The translations under genes were made by a program, and so were the position numbers. This document shows positions 1 to 11,287 of a stretch of 64,000 bases of DNA, one piece after another (position 1 is the first letter of the stretch; each line of letters opens with the position of its first letter). The notes below the pieces were generated by a model. That model saw nothing but the letters and a program-made list of their open reading frames with translations. It did not search any database and was not told where the DNA came from. Origin of the DNA: Diogma glabrata (Eukaryota > Arthropoda > Insecta > Diptera > Cylindrotomidae); assembly GCA_963693315.1 (NCBI GenBank), contig OY856188.1, forward strand, positions 103,418,462 through 103,482,461, given 5' to 3'.

Positions 1-1085
1 ACGCCATCAACACAATTTCGGAACAGTTTTATTTAAGTTGGTTTAAACTACTTTTAATAACATATTAAATCCACCAAAGATCAAATGAACTACGTCACAA
101 CTACAATTATACCATCACACATAATTTATAACATTATCAAACAATTTTATTTCAAAATCATCTTTTGTTGTTGTGTTTTTTTGTTCTTATTTAATCTTTT
201 TTCAAACGGTTACTTAGTAAAAAAAATAAAAACAAAAGAGATTTTGATAATTTTTCTATGGTATTAAATGGGTTGATATTTTTCTTGTAAGGGTTGCATT
301 ATAATGCTTATAAAAATGGAACCTTTTGGGTTAGAAAGCTGAAATTTTTTGAGGCTATAGCTGAAAAGTATGTTTAAAAGCTAAGATAAATTTAAATAAC
401 ATAAACTGAAACATGATGAAAGCATTGCCTTTTGCGTTTGTTTTTATTTCAACAGCTGTAGGGTCTCAACCGTTAGACTTAAACTATTATTTTTGAAAAT
501 TTTGGAAAGATTTATATTTTAAGTACGTGAAAAAAAGTTTTCAACTATGAGCTTGGCCATTTCAGCTAGATCAAGGGCAGCAAAGTTTAGTAAATTTTTA
601 AAACAGCTGATTTTTGAGGAACCTGAAACGCCAAAGTGGTCATCTGGATAAAAATGATAAAAAAAGGTTCAAATATTCAATATTTTTAAATTTTATTAAA
701 ATATTATTCAAACGGAAGTTATAGCACCCTAGATTATTCGACTTTTTAGGCTCTAGCCGCTTAACTGGTACCCGGATATGGCCAGTTCACGAACTTGTCC
801 AAGACATTATTTGCCGTAACATACACAGAAAATTATTTTGGTGTAGGTCAAAAAATGCGACCGTGAGAGTGCCGCTAAATTCCGTTATACCTCATATCGT
901 TATATATATATATATAAATATATATATAATTTTTTTTTTTTTTTGTTTTTCCATCTCCGCTTATCACAAATAGTCGTTTGGCATCAAAATTTTTCCGAAA
1001 TTCCGAGATGAAGCCCATTGCAATAGGTAGATTTTTATATGAAATCTACCTAATAGATTTTTATATGAAATCTACCTAAAAACAA
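1..1085. other. AT-rich sequence without a recognisable gene
   Basis: No coding pattern was found on either strand; the only open frame, near the start, is low-complexity and hydrophobic. A TA dinucleotide run lies at about 898-930 and runs into a T tract. At about 1024-1077 a unit of about 26 bp, itself palindromic (TAGGTAGATTT against AAATCTACCTA), occurs twice in tandem. The missing 5' LTR and gag of the mag-like element at 1086-10926 are not visible here. Confidence 0.5.
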
Positions 1086-1230
1086 ATTTTTTTTAAATCA
1101 TGGGGAGGTAATTCATTCATTCATCATCATGAAGATAATTCATTTTCATTAAATGTAATATCCTGTGGTAGAGATGGTGTTATGGCATCAATAAATTTAC
1201 AAATCAATGGAAAATGGCAGAAAGTAAGTT
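1086..1230 (+). pseudogene. 5' remainder of mag-like Gypsy element B (start of protease)
   Basis: An open frame reads + strand up to the exact left end of Gypsy element A and resumes in frame at 7547 when A and one copy of its 4-bp target duplication are disregarded. The left part ends ...INLQINGKWQKV, a typical strand leading into a retroviral-type aspartic protease; the right part starts with the active-site LDTGAALNVIG. The gag and 5' LTR expected for the mag clade are missing upstream, so B is 5'-truncated as well as interrupted. The join is read from the sequence; the clade call is family knowledge. Confidence 0.75.
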
Positions 1231-2045
1231 TTTGGTAGCTGAGTTGATTGTAGGAATGTTCCAGGTACGTTATCGGCATAAAGAAGTTTTAGTAGCTGGA
1301 AGTGATGAATCTTGAAAATAAATTCCAATTAAGTTGAGTTGTTCAAAGATGATAGCTGATGGTGATGAACAGGCACAGGTTCCAATTGTTTTATTTAAAT
1401 CTTCATCGACCAGCAATAGACCATAAATAAGTAAACTTGCATAGTGAATCGTATAATGCTAAGAATTCTTGTTCTACCGATATTCGTAGATATCTCCGAC
1501 GTATCGTGTTACATCAATATTAGTAAACAATTCAAATCAAGTATATAACAATTTTACTTGAAACCACTAAAAATCAGAGTATCTTCAATAATATTATCAG
1601 GATTTAAATTAATCGAACTTTGTTTTAATGGTAATTATCGATTTATTTTTATGGTAATTATCATAATTGATGCAGCTTAATTTAACATATTATTAAACAA
1701 TGTTTTTGCAACAACTATTAAAAAAGCAACAACTTATTTTAACATATACATATAACTGAGCAACTTCTTTAATTCCTTTAGTAATGCATATTTATGAATA
1801 CATTTAACATTTTAGTTATTTTAGTTAATACTTAAATATTAAAGGAATGGCGTAACAACACAATAATAAAATTAATAAAAATAATGGAGTTGCTAACAAG
1901 AGACAAACAATGAATAACTTTATGAAAAAATAATGACAGACGATGTTTTGTTTTCCCATAATACATCGTCTTTCCAGGCAACTTTTCTTTCCTTTCAAAA
2001 ACAAGAGTTAAACTTTTTTAAACATAACGAAAAGTTATCACCACA
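1231..2045 (-). repeat. 3' LTR of Gypsy A
   Basis: 815 bp, identical by eye to 6714-7542 except for the 14-bp tandem duplication present there. On the - strand it begins TGTGGTGATAACTT and ends CTACCAAA. The outer edge borders the AGTT target duplication at 1227-1230. A one-base ambiguity remains because of a run of T at the edge. Confidence 0.93.
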
Positions 2046-2046
2046 A

Positions 2047-2060
2047 TACTCCCCCCCTAG
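2047..2060 (-). other. Polypurine tract of Gypsy A
   Basis: Read on the - strand this is AGGGGGGGAGTA, next to the 3' LTR and about 30 bp after the pol stop codon. This is the usual plus-strand primer position in LTR elements. Confidence 0.85.
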
Positions 2061-2088
2061 TGCCATCGAAGATGGGACGATATAGAAA

Positions 2089-4020
2089 TTATTGTGCTAC
2101 AGCACGAAGGAAACGAGCAGGGGTACGAGTGGTTCTACCTGCTCGCGTAATTGTGGATGCAGGATGGAATATCTGTGTTTGAGGAATGAGATTAAATCTA
2201 ACCCTTTTAGGTGATACAGTTGCCTTAGCGTCGCGTTGCCTTGTTTCTGCGGAGGTAGAAGGAAAAGACTGGATTGTGTCCGAAGAAGTAGGATGGACAA
2301 TATCTGTAGAAGACGAAGTTTCGTCTGCGCGACTGAGATAAGTACTCGAAGTAGGTGAGTTTTGAGATGAGTCATCTTCAGATTGTTCCCTAAAGCAAGG
2401 TTTTAATCTGTCGATGGAAACTCGAATATGTTGACCTTTACGGTCAATAACGAAATTTTTATCATCGCGGCTGATGACTTTAAATGGACCTTCGTATGGA
2501 GGCTGTAATGCTTTACGTACCAAGTCCGTACGTAAGAAGACATGCGAACAAGACTGGAGATTTTTGGAAACGAAAACATTAGGAGAAGTGTGTCTTGACG
2601 CAGTAGATGGACGAAGGTGAGTAAAATGTTGTTTCAACTGTGAAACGAAATCAGATTGTGGAGTGGAGTTAGAGTTTTGGCTAAAGAATTCTCCTGGAAG
2701 ACGTATGTTAGTACCGTAGACAAGCTCAGCCGATGAAGATTGGAAATCTTCACGGAAAGTGGTTCGTAAACCAAGTAGTATTGACGGTAAAATTCGTGTC
2801 CAGTCCGTTCTGTCGTAGGCCATTATCGCGGATTTTAGAGTTCGGTGCCAACGTTCGATTAGTCCGTTACATTTAGGATTGTAACTAGTAGTACGTTTAC
2901 GTTCGAAACCGATAAGTTTTGACAACTCGTTAAAAAGATTGGATTCGAATTGGGAGCCCTGATCAGTGACGATTACTGAAGGTACTCCGAAGCGAGCAAT
3001 CCAATTTGAGTAGAGAGCTGATGCTACCGTTTCAGCTGTAATATCCGAGATAGGAATGGCTTCAGGCCAGCGAGTATATCTGTCAATAATTGTGACACAA
3101 TAGCGTTTGTCCTCAGAGGTAGGGAGTGGACCAATAATGTCCATATGAATCTCGGAAAATCTTTGAGAAGTTTGAGGATAATTACCTAATGGAGATTGAG
3201 TGTGGCGAGAAACTTTTGCCTTTTGGCAAGCCAGGCAGTTCTGAGCCATTTGTCGTACATCTTTTTTAATTGATGGCCAAATGACTTTTTCTGCAAGTAG
3301 TTTGGCAGAACTGTGGACTCCTGGGTGAGATAAATTGTGGAGACTTTCGAAAACAGACTGACGAAATTGCTTTGGAATAAAAGGTCGTGGATTACCAGAA
3401 GAAGTATCACACAAAATTGTTTTGGCACTAGAATTGCCAAACGATAATGGAAAGGAACGGAATTGAAGTGTGGGACTAGTGTCCACTAATTCCTTTAGTT
3501 CGTTATCGTTGAACTGAGCGTCAGCAATTTCGTCGTAGTTAATATTTTCTGGAATTGATATTTGCTCAACACGAGAAAGTGTGTCGGCAACTACATTATC
3601 AATTCCAGAAATGTGGCGAATATCAGTCGTAAATTGACTGATAAAATCAAGATGACGGAATTGGCGAGGACTAGCTTTGGCAGGATTCTGCGACAAAGCG
3701 TAAATGAGTGGCTTATGATCGGTGAAAAGAGTGAAGGTTCTACCTTCAAGGAGATACCGGAAATGTTTAATTGCAGAGTAAGCTGCAAGGAGTTCGCGAT
3801 CATAAGCGCTGTATTTCTGTTGCGTTTCATTGAGTCGCACAGAGAAGAAACTAAGAGGTGTCCAACAATCGTTAATTTTTTGTTGAACAACGGCGCCAAG
3901 TGCCTTGTCGGAAGCGTCGACCATAACGGCAAGTTGGGCAGAGTGTGAGGGGTGAGAAAGAGTTGTAGCCTCACTAAGTTGCCGCTTGCAAAGATCGAAG
4001 GCTTGAATGGCGTCTTCAGA
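2089..4020 (-). CDS. Gypsy A pol, second part: RNase H and integrase
   Basis: Continues in the same frame directly after the in-frame TAG at 4021-4023. The RNase H region opens with the [13 protein letters not shown] strand and carries [10 protein letters not shown]; it removes RNA from the RNA/DNA hybrid in reverse transcription. Integrase follows, with the HHCC zinc-binding module (HPGVHSS ... CLACQKAK), the core aspartates ([17 protein letters not shown]) and the catalytic glutamate in [12 protein letters not shown]. The C-terminal part is Ser/Thr-rich and has the [16 protein letters not shown] strand typical of the integrase tail. The first methionine of the frame is inside RNase H and is not a real start; the part is normally made within a Gag-Pol polyprotein. 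Confidence 0.9.
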   Translation of the reverse strand, partial: SEDAIQAFDLCKRQLSEATTLSHPSHSAQLAVMVDASDKALGAVVQQKINDCWTPLSFFSVRLNETQQKYSAYDRELLAAYSAIKHFRYLLEGRTFTLFTDHKPLIYALSQNPAKASPRQFRHLDFISQFTTDIRHISGIDNVVADTLSRVEQISIPENINYDEIADAQFNDNELKELVDTSPTLQFRSFPLSFGNSSAKTILCDTSSGNPRPFIPKQFRQSVFESLHNLSHPGVHSSAKLLAEKVIWPSIKKDVRQMAQNCLACQKAKVSRHTQSPLGNYPQTSQRFSEIHMDIIGPLPTSEDKRYCVTIIDRYTRWPEAIPISDITAETVASALYSNWIARFGVPSVIVTDQGSQFESNLFNELSKLIGFERKRTTSYNPKCNGLIERWHRTLKSAIMAYDRTDWTRILPSILLGLRTTFREDFQSSSAELVYGTNIRLPGEFFSQNSNSTPQSDFVSQLKQHFTHLRPSTASRHTSPNVFVSKNLQSCSHVFLRTDLVRKALQPPYEGPFKVISRDDKNFVIDRKGQHIRVSIDRLKPCFREQSEDDSSQNSPTSSTYLSRADETSSSTDIVHPTSSDTIQSFPSTSAETRQRDAKATVSPKRVRFNLIPQTQIFHPASTITRAGRTTRTPARFLRAVAQ

Positions 4021-5379
4021 CTATTGAATGACGCGTTTGTCATTCTTTTTGGATCCTTTGAGAAAATCATTTAGGATGGCTTGATTGCCACCAGCGTGAG
4101 GAATGAATCTGCGGTAGAAATTAATCATTCCAAGAAAACGGCGGAGTTGCATAACTGTTTCGGGACGTTCGTAACAGTTGATAGCATCGACACGTTCAGA
4201 AGTAGGTTTGATTCCAGTTGAATCAATGGAATGTCCAAGAAAGTCAACGTTGGTTTTAGCAAAGTTGCATTTATCAACGTTGATAATGAGACCAGCGTCA
4301 GAAAGACGCTCAAAAACAGTCCTAAGATGTTTGAGGTGTTCCTCATAGGTTTCAGAAGCAATAAGGAGGTCATCAATGTAGATGAAACAGAAATTTAGGT
4401 CTCGAAGAAGGGAATGCATAAACCGTTGGAAAGATTGCGCAGCATTTCGCAATCCGAAAGTCATTCGAACGAATTCAAAGAGTCCGAACGGAGTTGAAAT
4501 TGCAGTTTTTGCAATATCGCGCTCATCAATAGGAATTTGATGATATGCGCGGACGAGATCAATTGTGGAGAAAAATTGGCATCCATGTAGTTGATGCGAA
4601 AAATCCTGAATATGAGGAATAGGATATTGATCCGGAATTGTAATGTTATTTAGAGCACGGTAGTCACCGCAAGGTCTCCACTCGCCGTTCTTCTTTTTAG
4701 CGAGATGGAGAGGAGAAGCCCAAGGACTGTTAGAAGGTCGGCAGATGCCTTGGGATAACATAAGATTAAATTCTGCCTTTGCGATAGCCAATTTGTCTGG
4801 AGCAAGTCGACGATACTTACAAGAAACGGGAGGACCACGTGTTTCAATAACGTGAGTTACGTTATGTTTCACATGTTTAACAAGATCATTTTTGGACGTT
4901 AAGTCCTTGAAATTTTTGAGTAAATCAAGAATTTCTACATTGACCGAATCGTTGATCAAAGTTAAAGAAGGTGCTGGAGAAGTGGAGAGTTTAGCCAAAG
5001 TAAATAGAGAAGTTAGTGGATCGACAAGACGTCGGTTTTTAATGTCCACTAAAAGGCCGTATTTATTGAGAAAATCAGCTCCTAGGATAGGAGTGGTAAC
5101 ATCGGCTATAACAAAGGTCTGACAGAACACTCGTCTGAGACCAATGTTTAAGTTTAAAGACCGTGTACCGTAAGTGCTAACTTTAGTCGCGTTAGCTGCG
5201 TAGAGGTAGAAGTCTGATTTTCTTGAAATTTTTTCCTCCATAGTAGCGGGGAGAACTGAAACTTCGGCACCTGTATCAACGAGGAAAGTCTTGCATGAAG
5301 AAATGTCGAGGACCAGAAGACGGAGTTGAGAATAAATGTCATCACATGCCGTCACATGTGATGAATCTAATAGTTTTTT
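4021..5379 (-). CDS. Gypsy A pol, first part: protease and reverse transcriptase
   Basis: The aspartic protease active site [13 protein letters not shown] lies near the start. RT follows, with the [10 protein letters not shown] motif, the [10 protein letters not shown] strand, the [18 protein letters not shown] palm motif, catalytic YIDDLLIA and the thumb [14 protein letters not shown]. The frame is -1 relative to gag and overlaps it, with no ATG near its start (the first plausible alternative start codon is GTG at 5355), so it is most simply expressed by ribosomal frameshifting at 5373-5379. It ends at TAG (4021-4023), exactly where this family usually has a Trp in an IxW motif; the downstream frame is open for a further 643 codons. 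The stop is thus probably a recent nonsense mutation. Confidence 0.92.
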   Translation of the reverse strand, partial: KKLLDSSHVTACDDIYSQLRLLVLDISSCKTFLVDTGAEVSVLPATMEEKISRKSDFYLYAANATKVSTYGTRSLNLNIGLRRVFCQTFVIADVTTPILGADFLNKYGLLVDIKNRRLVDPLTSLFTLAKLSTSPAPSLTLINDSVNVEILDLLKNFKDLTSKNDLVKHVKHNVTHVIETRGPPVSCKYRRLAPDKLAIAKAEFNLMLSQGICRPSNSPWASPLHLAKKKNGEWRPCGDYRALNNITIPDQYPIPHIQDFSHQLHGCQFFSTIDLVRAYHQIPIDERDIAKTAISTPFGLFEFVRMTFGLRNAAQSFQRFMHSLLRDLNFCFIYIDDLLIASETYEEHLKHLRTVFERLSDAGLIINVDKCNFAKTNVDFLGHSIDSTGIKPTSERVDAINCYERPETVMQLRRFLGMINFYRRFIPHAGGNQAILNDFLKGSKKNDKRVIQ

Positions 5380-6620
5380 GAAGATGTCGAGGCAGAGGAA
5401 TCTGAGTGTTTGGAATAATTTTTACACTCAGGAACACATTTTTTTGCATCTCCCTTGTAGTAGTGATGGTAGTAGCAGATACCATCAAACATTCGCACGC
5501 GTGACCTGGACCGAGGTCGCATGGGAGAGCGATAATTCCGATTGAAATTCGAATTATGATTACCGTTTCGATCCTTAGATCTACTTCGGTATTGTTGAGG
5601 AGGTTGGGAGAAATTTTGCCTTTGAATGGCATTGAGGAGTTGCACGTTTTGTGCCTCCAGTTTTTTTAATTTTTCCTCAAGTGATATGATTTCACTTGAG
5701 GAAGAAGAAGAAGAAGGGAGAGAAGAAGCGGCAGGGTTAGATACCGCATTAACTTGCGAACCCCTTAGGGCATTGAGAACATTATCTGCTATCTCTGCTG
5801 TCTTCTGAAGATCTTCACTGACAGTAGCGATAGCAGCGTGGACAGCAGGTGGAAGTTTTTCCACCCAAAGTACTTTAAGAGCTGCCTCTGAAAACGTATT
5901 ACGGGATTCGGTAGTCATATCCCGGAGTAATTGTGAGGGCTTAAGATCCCCAAGGTCCATACCGCGTAACACTTTGTGTATGCGATCTGAAGTGCTACCG
6001 GATAGGCGAGCTATAAGAGCCTCTTTGAGCCTATCGTATGGGAAATCTTGGTCGGGGTTAACCAAAATATCACTGGCTAATTTCGCCAGTGTGGGCGTAA
6101 TCATGGTAAGTAAGTGCCCATACTTAGTTTGTTGAGACCTGATACGTCCCAACAAGAATTGCCCCTCTAATGTAATGAACCATAGGTCTGGAGTCTCAGA
6201 CCAGAAAGGAGGAATTTTGATAGCTACGTGATCAATTTGTGGCATAGCTGCCGAAGAAGTTGAAGCTGAGGGAGGTGGAGGTAACGCAGCAGGAGGTGGT
6301 GGAGATTGTGGAGGATTTGAAGATGTACCTCCAAGGTTCAAATTAGCAAGAGCAGCTGCGACCAGTGCCTGAAGCTGGTCTTGTGTAAATGTAAAGGTTG
6401 GGGGTTCAGAATATGCAGCAGTTTCCTCAGGTTCTGGGTTGCCTGCTGAAACTGCTGGGAATTTAAATGAATTGCGGTTAAGCCGAATAATGATGGCAAA
6501 AAGGTAGAAGAGTATTGCGACAAACAACACTTCCAAGGCATGTTGGTTTGCGATTAAAAAACCGCAAATCGCAACCAACAAAGTTCCGAATATAATAAAA
6601 ATATCTTTAAATATTTGCAT
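5367..6620 (-). CDS. Gypsy A gag
   Basis: 417 residues from an ATG about 95 bp after the 5' LTR. Residues 1 to about 48 form two strongly hydrophobic segments separated by a short polar stretch (ANQH), unusual for gag and suggestive of a membrane hairpin. A Pro/Ser/Thr-rich linker (about 65-125) leads to the conserved retrotransposon gag core (about 130-290), recognisable from [27 protein letters not shown] helices and [12 protein letters not shown] Ser-rich and basic segment follows (about 300-375). Instead of a CCHC knuckle the C-terminus has [14 protein letters not shown], a variant seen in related insect Gypsy gags. Its role is RNA packaging and particle assembly. The frame ends two codons after the slippery site. 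Confidence 0.9.
   Translation of the reverse strand: MQIFKDIFIIFGTLLVAICGFLIANQHALEVLFVAILFYLFAIIIRLNRNSFKFPAVSAGNPEPEETAAYSEPPTFTFTQDQLQALVAAALANLNLGGTSSNPPQSPPPPAALPPPPSASTSSAAMPQIDHVAIKIPPFWSETPDLWFITLEGQFLLGRIRSQQTKYGHLLTMITPTLAKLASDILVNPDQDFPYDRLKEALIARLSGSTSDRIHKVLRGMDLGDLKPSQLLRDMTTESRNTFSEAALKVLWVEKLPPAVHAAIATVSEDLQKTAEIADNVLNALRGSQVNAVSNPAASSLPSSSSSSSEIISLEEKLKKLEAQNVQLLNAIQRQNFSQPPQQYRSRSKDRNGNHNSNFNRNYRSPMRPRSRSRVRMFDGICYYHHYYKGDAKKCVPECKNYSKHSDSSASTSSKNY
5373..5379 (-). promoter_or_regulatory. -1 ribosomal frameshift heptamer at the gag/pol junction
   Basis: Read on the - strand in the gag frame this is A AAA AAC, the classical X XXY YYZ slippery heptamer, followed by TAT and the gag stop TAG. 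Slipping back one base enters the protease frame. The downstream stimulatory RNA structure was not worked out. Confidence 0.8.
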
Positions 6621-6693
6621 ATTTAATAAAATACAAAATAAAATTTTTTTAAAACTCCTGATTTTAAAATAAAAGAAAAATTACCTGGATCGA

Positions 6694-6711
6694 TTCTTAT
6701 CGGGGTCACCA
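6694..6711 (-). other. Primer-binding site of Gypsy A
   Basis: On the - strand, TGGTGACCCCGATAAGAA begins one or two bases after the 5' LTR. It is complementary to a tRNA 3' end reading ...TCGGGGTCACCA; about 10 further bases also fit a T-arm. The tRNA species was not identified. Confidence 0.8.
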
Positions 6712-6713
6712 GT

Positions 6714-7542
6714 TTTGGTAGCTGAGTTGATTGTAGGAATGTTCCAGGTACGTTATCGGCATAAAGAAGTTTTAGTAGCTGGAAGTGATGAATCTTGAAA
6801 ATAAATTCCAATTAAGTTGAGTTGTTCAAAGATGATAGCTGATGGTGATGAACAGGCACAGGTTCCAATTGTTTTATTTAAATCTTCATCGACCAGCAAT
6901 AGACCATAAATAAGTAAACTTGCATAGTGAATCGTATAATGCTAATCGTATAATGCTAAGAATTCTTGTTCTACCGATATTCGTAGATATCTCCGACGTA
7001 TCGTGTTACATCAATATTAGTAAACAATTCAAATCAAGTATATAACAATTTTACTTGAAACCACTAAAAATCAGAGTATCTTCAATAATATTATCAGGAT
7101 TTAAATTAATCGAACTTTGTTTTAATGGTAATTATCGATTTATTTTTATGGTAATTATCATAATTGATGCAGCTTAATTTAACATATTATTAAACAATGT
7201 TTTTGCAACAACTATTAAAAAAGCAACAACTTATTTTAACATATACATATAACTGAGCAACTTCTTTAATTCCTTTAGTAATGCATATTTATGAATACAT
7301 TTAACATTTTAGTTATTTTAGTTAATACTTAAATATTAAAGGAATGGCGTAACAACACAATAATAAAATTAATAAAAATAATGGAGTTGCTAACAAGAGA
7401 CAAACAATGAATAACTTTATGAAAAAATAATGACAGACGATGTTTTGTTTTCCCATAATACATCGTCTTTCCAGGCAACTTTTCTTTCCTTTCAAAAACA
7501 AGAGTTAAACTTTTTTAAACATAACGAAAAGTTATCACCACA
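6714..7542 (-). repeat. 5' LTR of Gypsy A
   Basis: 829 bp, the same as 1231-2045 apart from a tandem repeat of the 14 bases AATCGTATAATGCT near 6932-6959. Its outer edge borders the target duplication AGTT at 7543-7546. Confidence 0.93.
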
Positions 7543-7546
7543 AGTT

Positions 7547-10500
7547 GTACACTAGATACTGGAGCCGCATTGAACGTCATTGGATATGAAAATTTATGTC
7601 AACTGTTTGAACGAAAAGAAGTTGAGTTAGATGTTTCGACAGCTAAATTGGAAAGCTTTTCTGGTCATGATCTTAAAGTTGTTGAAAAAAAATCGATTTT
7701 TCGTTCAAGGCTAGGCAAAACGTTTAAATTAAATTTTCAAGTGGTATCAGTGAAACATGGTCCGTTGTTATCTGCTGAGACTTGTAATGGACTTGGATTG
7801 GTAAAATTTTGCAATATTGTGAAGAATATTTCTAATGATGCTCCAATTAAGTCAGATTGCGTGAAATCATCGGAAAAAAAATTGTTCAAAAATATGGTCA
7901 TGTTTTTCAAGGGTTGGGCTTGATTGATAGTGAAGTTGATTTAGAAGTTGATGAAACTATAGTTCCTACTCGACAACCGCCACGACAAATTCCGTTGAAA
8001 TTCAGAGACCGGCTAAAGGATGAGATTGATATTTTGTTAAAGGATGGAGTTATAGTTAAGGAAGAAATGCATACAGATTGGTGTAGCAATATAATGATCG
8101 TAAAGGCAGAAGATAGATTTCGTATTGTCTTGGATCCGTTGCAGCTCAATAAGGCTTTAAAACGTCCTAATTATCAATTTCCAAAAATTGAGGAAATTTT
8201 ACCGGAATTGGTTTTGAAGCAAAAGTTTGCGAAAAGGGTTTTGGCATTTAAAATTAAATGAAAGGAGTTCCAAGCTGACAACATTTTGGACACCGTTTGG
8301 GCGATTTCGATGGATTAGACTTCCATTTGGTGTATCGCCTGCCCCGGAAATTTTTCAGCATAAATTATATGAGATTTTGAATGGTCTTACAAATGTAGAG
8401 GTGATTGCTGATGACATTTTGGTTTTTGGAAAGGGCGAAACATATGAAGATGCTGTTGCAGATCATAATAAAAATTTGGAAAAACTGTTGAGTAGACTGG
8501 ACGAAAAAGGCTGCAAATTAAATAAAGACAAGATGATGCTCTGTCGGTGTGAAGTAACATTTTATGGTCATGTAATCACAAGTGAAGGTTTGAAACCAGA
8601 TCCATCGAAAGTAAGAGCTATAACATCAATGCCTCGTCCGGAAAACAAAAAGGATTTGTTACGTTTTTTGGGCATGGTAAATTATCTGTCGAAGTTTATA
8701 AAAAATTTAAGTGATGAAAATGAGGTGCTTAGAAGATTGAATAAAGATAACGTGGAATTTCGATGGACGGAAGAAGAAGAAAATTGTTTCAACCGTATGA
8801 AGAATATTATTGGTGAGTACACATTGCTGAAGTATATTGCTATGAATAAACCAGTTGTTATAGAAGCTGACAGCAGCTGTTTTGGATTAGGAGCGTGTTT
8901 GCTTCAGAATGAAGAACCTGTTTATTTTGCTTCTCGGGTGTTGACTGAAACAGAAAAAAAATATGCTCAAATAGAAAAGGAACTTCTAGCTATTCTATTT
9001 GCAAAGCGTAGATTTGATCAGTTTATTGTTGGAAATCCTAGCATATTGGTTAAAACAGATCACAAGCCGTTGATTCTGATTTTCAAGAAACCGATTTTGA
9101 CAGCATCGAAGAGGATTCAAGTAATGCTGATGTTGCTTCAACGTTATAATTTGAATATTGAGTACAAACCAGGCAAAGAATTGGTAATTCCGGATACGTT
9201 ATCTAGAGCTCCAGTATCATGTTCTGAGGAAGTGGAAAAATTTGAAATTTTTCAAATTAAAAAAATTGAAGAAGCCTTTAAGTTCATAGAAGAAATAAAG
9301 CTTGCCGATACGTTGCCCATAGGTGACGAACGAATTACCCAGCTGAGACGAGAAACTTACTCTGATGCAGGTTTGCAGAAAATTATATATCACGTTGAAA
9401 AGGGTTGGCCAGCACGTGTTAATGATGTTGAAGATTTTGTTAAAGTTTGGTACAAATTAAAAGATGACATCACATATCAAGATGGTTTGCTATTCAAAGG
9501 TCACCGGATCATTGTTCCATTTAATTTAAGAAAAGAATATGTAGACAGGTTACATCAAAGTCATAACGGGATAGAATTCACGTTGAATCTTGCTAGGGAT
9601 ACGGTTTATTGGCCTGGTATAACTGAGCATATACAAAAACGAGTTCAAAATTGTGAAACTTGTTTAAATTTTTCTTATACTCAAAGAAAACAACCGATGA
9701 TGTCGCATCCGATACCCGAATATCCATATCAATATGTTTCAGTGGATGTACTGGAATCTGAATATGGTGGATCGAAATGTAATTTTCTTATTACGGCGGA
9801 TCATTTTTCGGATCACTTCGAATGTGATTTGATGAAAAATTTAAGTACTAAATGTATAATTGATCTTTGTAAACAAAATTTTGCACGGCACGGAGTACCA
9901 GAAATTGTTTGCAGTGATAACCCTAAAAATTTTAACAATCATCAGATCGAAAGATTTGCGACTAATTGGGAATTTAAGCATGTATCATCATCACCTTACC
10001 ACCAACAAGGAAACGGTAAAGCAGAATCAGCCGTTAAAACAGCCAAACATATGTTAAAAAAATCTGAAGAAGAAAATAGTGATTTTTGGTTAAGTTTATT
10101 GAACAATAGGAATATACCTAATAAAATTGGTTACAGTCCAAATCAACGTATCTTCTCAAGACGAACACGTTGTACAGTTCCAACTACAATAGATAACTTA
10201 AAACCAAAATTGGCGGAGAATGTGTCTGAGAGAATTGTTAAACGAAAAAAGGATTCTAAGCATAACTATGACAAGAAAACCAGAAAATTGCCAGAATTGT
10301 CTATTGGTCAACCAGTTATGGTTAGATTAAATCCAGCAAGCTCTACTAAATGGACTCCAGGTATTGTAGCTGAAAAACTGAATGATCGTTCATTGAATGT
10401 TGAAGTTAATGGCACACCGTATCGTCGTAATCGGGAGCACGTAATCGGATATGAAAAAAAACAAATGTCAACAAGTAAAGAAGTGATTGATCCTGAAATT

Positions 10501-10743
10501 GAAGCAGAGTTTATGGAATCCGATAATGCTGAAGATGTCGAAAGGCCGATTATAACCGAAAATTTGGATGAAAAAAACGATGGTAATGTAATTGTTTCTG
10601 CTGAAAGTGAAGGTGATGTTATTAGAGGAAATACAGATGTGGGTAGTGCTGTGGAAACAAATGTGAATGGCTCTTCAAGTGGTCGTCCTCAGCGTACTAA
10701 AACAAAACCATTGAAATACCAGGATTACATCATGAATGCCTAA
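7547..10743 (+). pseudogene. Mag-like Gypsy element B pol (protease to integrase), frameshifted
   Basis: Protease (LDTGAALNVIG) to a Ser-rich C-terminus ending in YQDYIMNA. Two breaks are visible: a frameshift near 7857-7900 in the protease/RT linker, and a small deletion with a frameshift near 8215-8240 that removes the RT strand containing the first catalytic aspartate. The rest of RT is open, with FGRFRWIRLPFGVSPAPE and the catalytic ADDILVFG. RNase H (IEADSSCFGLGACLL), an integrase zinc module and an integrase core follow (ITADHFSDHF, SDNPKNFN, NGKAESAVKTAK). The RT palm sequence and the short LTR place it in the mag/SURL clade. The breaks make this copy non-functional. Confidence 0.88.
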
Positions 10744-10757
10744 GTGTCTAGAAGATT

Positions 10758-10785
10758 AAAAAAAAAAAAAAAAAAAAAAAAAAAT
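10758..10785 (+). repeat. Poly-A tract of 28 bases
   Basis: Uninterrupted A run 14 bp after the pol stop of element B, still within the element since the polypurine tract and LTR lie further downstream. A replication-slippage tract is the simplest reading. Confidence 0.9.
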
Positions 10786-10830
10786 TAGTTTTTTTATATT
10801 GAATTAATTTTATGTTTTTTATTTAAATGT

Positions 10831-10926
10831 AGAAAAGGGAAGATGTTGTATTATATAAAATCTTTAGTTCATCCCTGTATTTGATACATAGTTCGTCTTC
10901 AACGACTTTCTCTTTCTAACACAACA
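10831..10926 (+). repeat. Polypurine tract and 83-bp 3' LTR of element B
   Basis: AGAAAAGGGAAGA (10831-10843) is followed by a candidate LTR at 10844-10926 that starts TGTTGTA and ends ACAACA, a 6-bp terminal inversion, with TATATAAA just inside. Mag elements are known for LTRs of about 77 bp, so the short length fits. No 5' copy was found in the window, so the LTR limits rest on the terminal inversion and the polypurine tract. Confidence 0.7.
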
Positions 10927-11287
10927 AATCATGTCATGTCATGGACGCCATCATCATAGAAGTGAAATAAATAATGTCCTCTGTTAATTATTAAATATCA
11001 AGTCTTTTAATTTACATATATATATATATTGAATATAAAACAGACTTGGTAGGATGGTCGTTGACGAAAGCCTTTTTTGTATATTTTTTTCGCCATTTTC
11101 AAGCCATTCATTCCATTCACTGCGTAAGGCTTGTTTAAATGAATGATTAATTGCATCTAAAGGTTTCAAAAAGACGAGGATTTCGGGGAAAGAACACAAC
11201 TTCAGTGTTGCAGTGTTTTTTAAGATTTATAGAACCCCCTCTTTTTTGTGAACCCCATATGAATCCATAAATAAAAGGGATTTTGTG

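Larger units (their letters stand above)
1231..7542 (-). mobile_element. Ty3/Gypsy LTR retrotransposon A, full length
   Basis: A complete element on the - strand: 5' LTR (6714-7542), primer-binding site, gag, pol (protease, RT, RNase H, integrase), polypurine tract and 3' LTR (1231-2045). The 4-bp direct repeat AGTT flanks it (1227-1230 and 7543-7546), as expected of Ty3/Gypsy integration. The two LTRs differ only by one 14-bp tandem duplication, so insertion was recent. There is no env-like frame after integrase, so this is a non-enveloped retrotransposon. One in-frame stop lies between RT and RNase H; otherwise the reading frames are open. It inserted into the protease region of element B. 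Confidence 0.95.
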
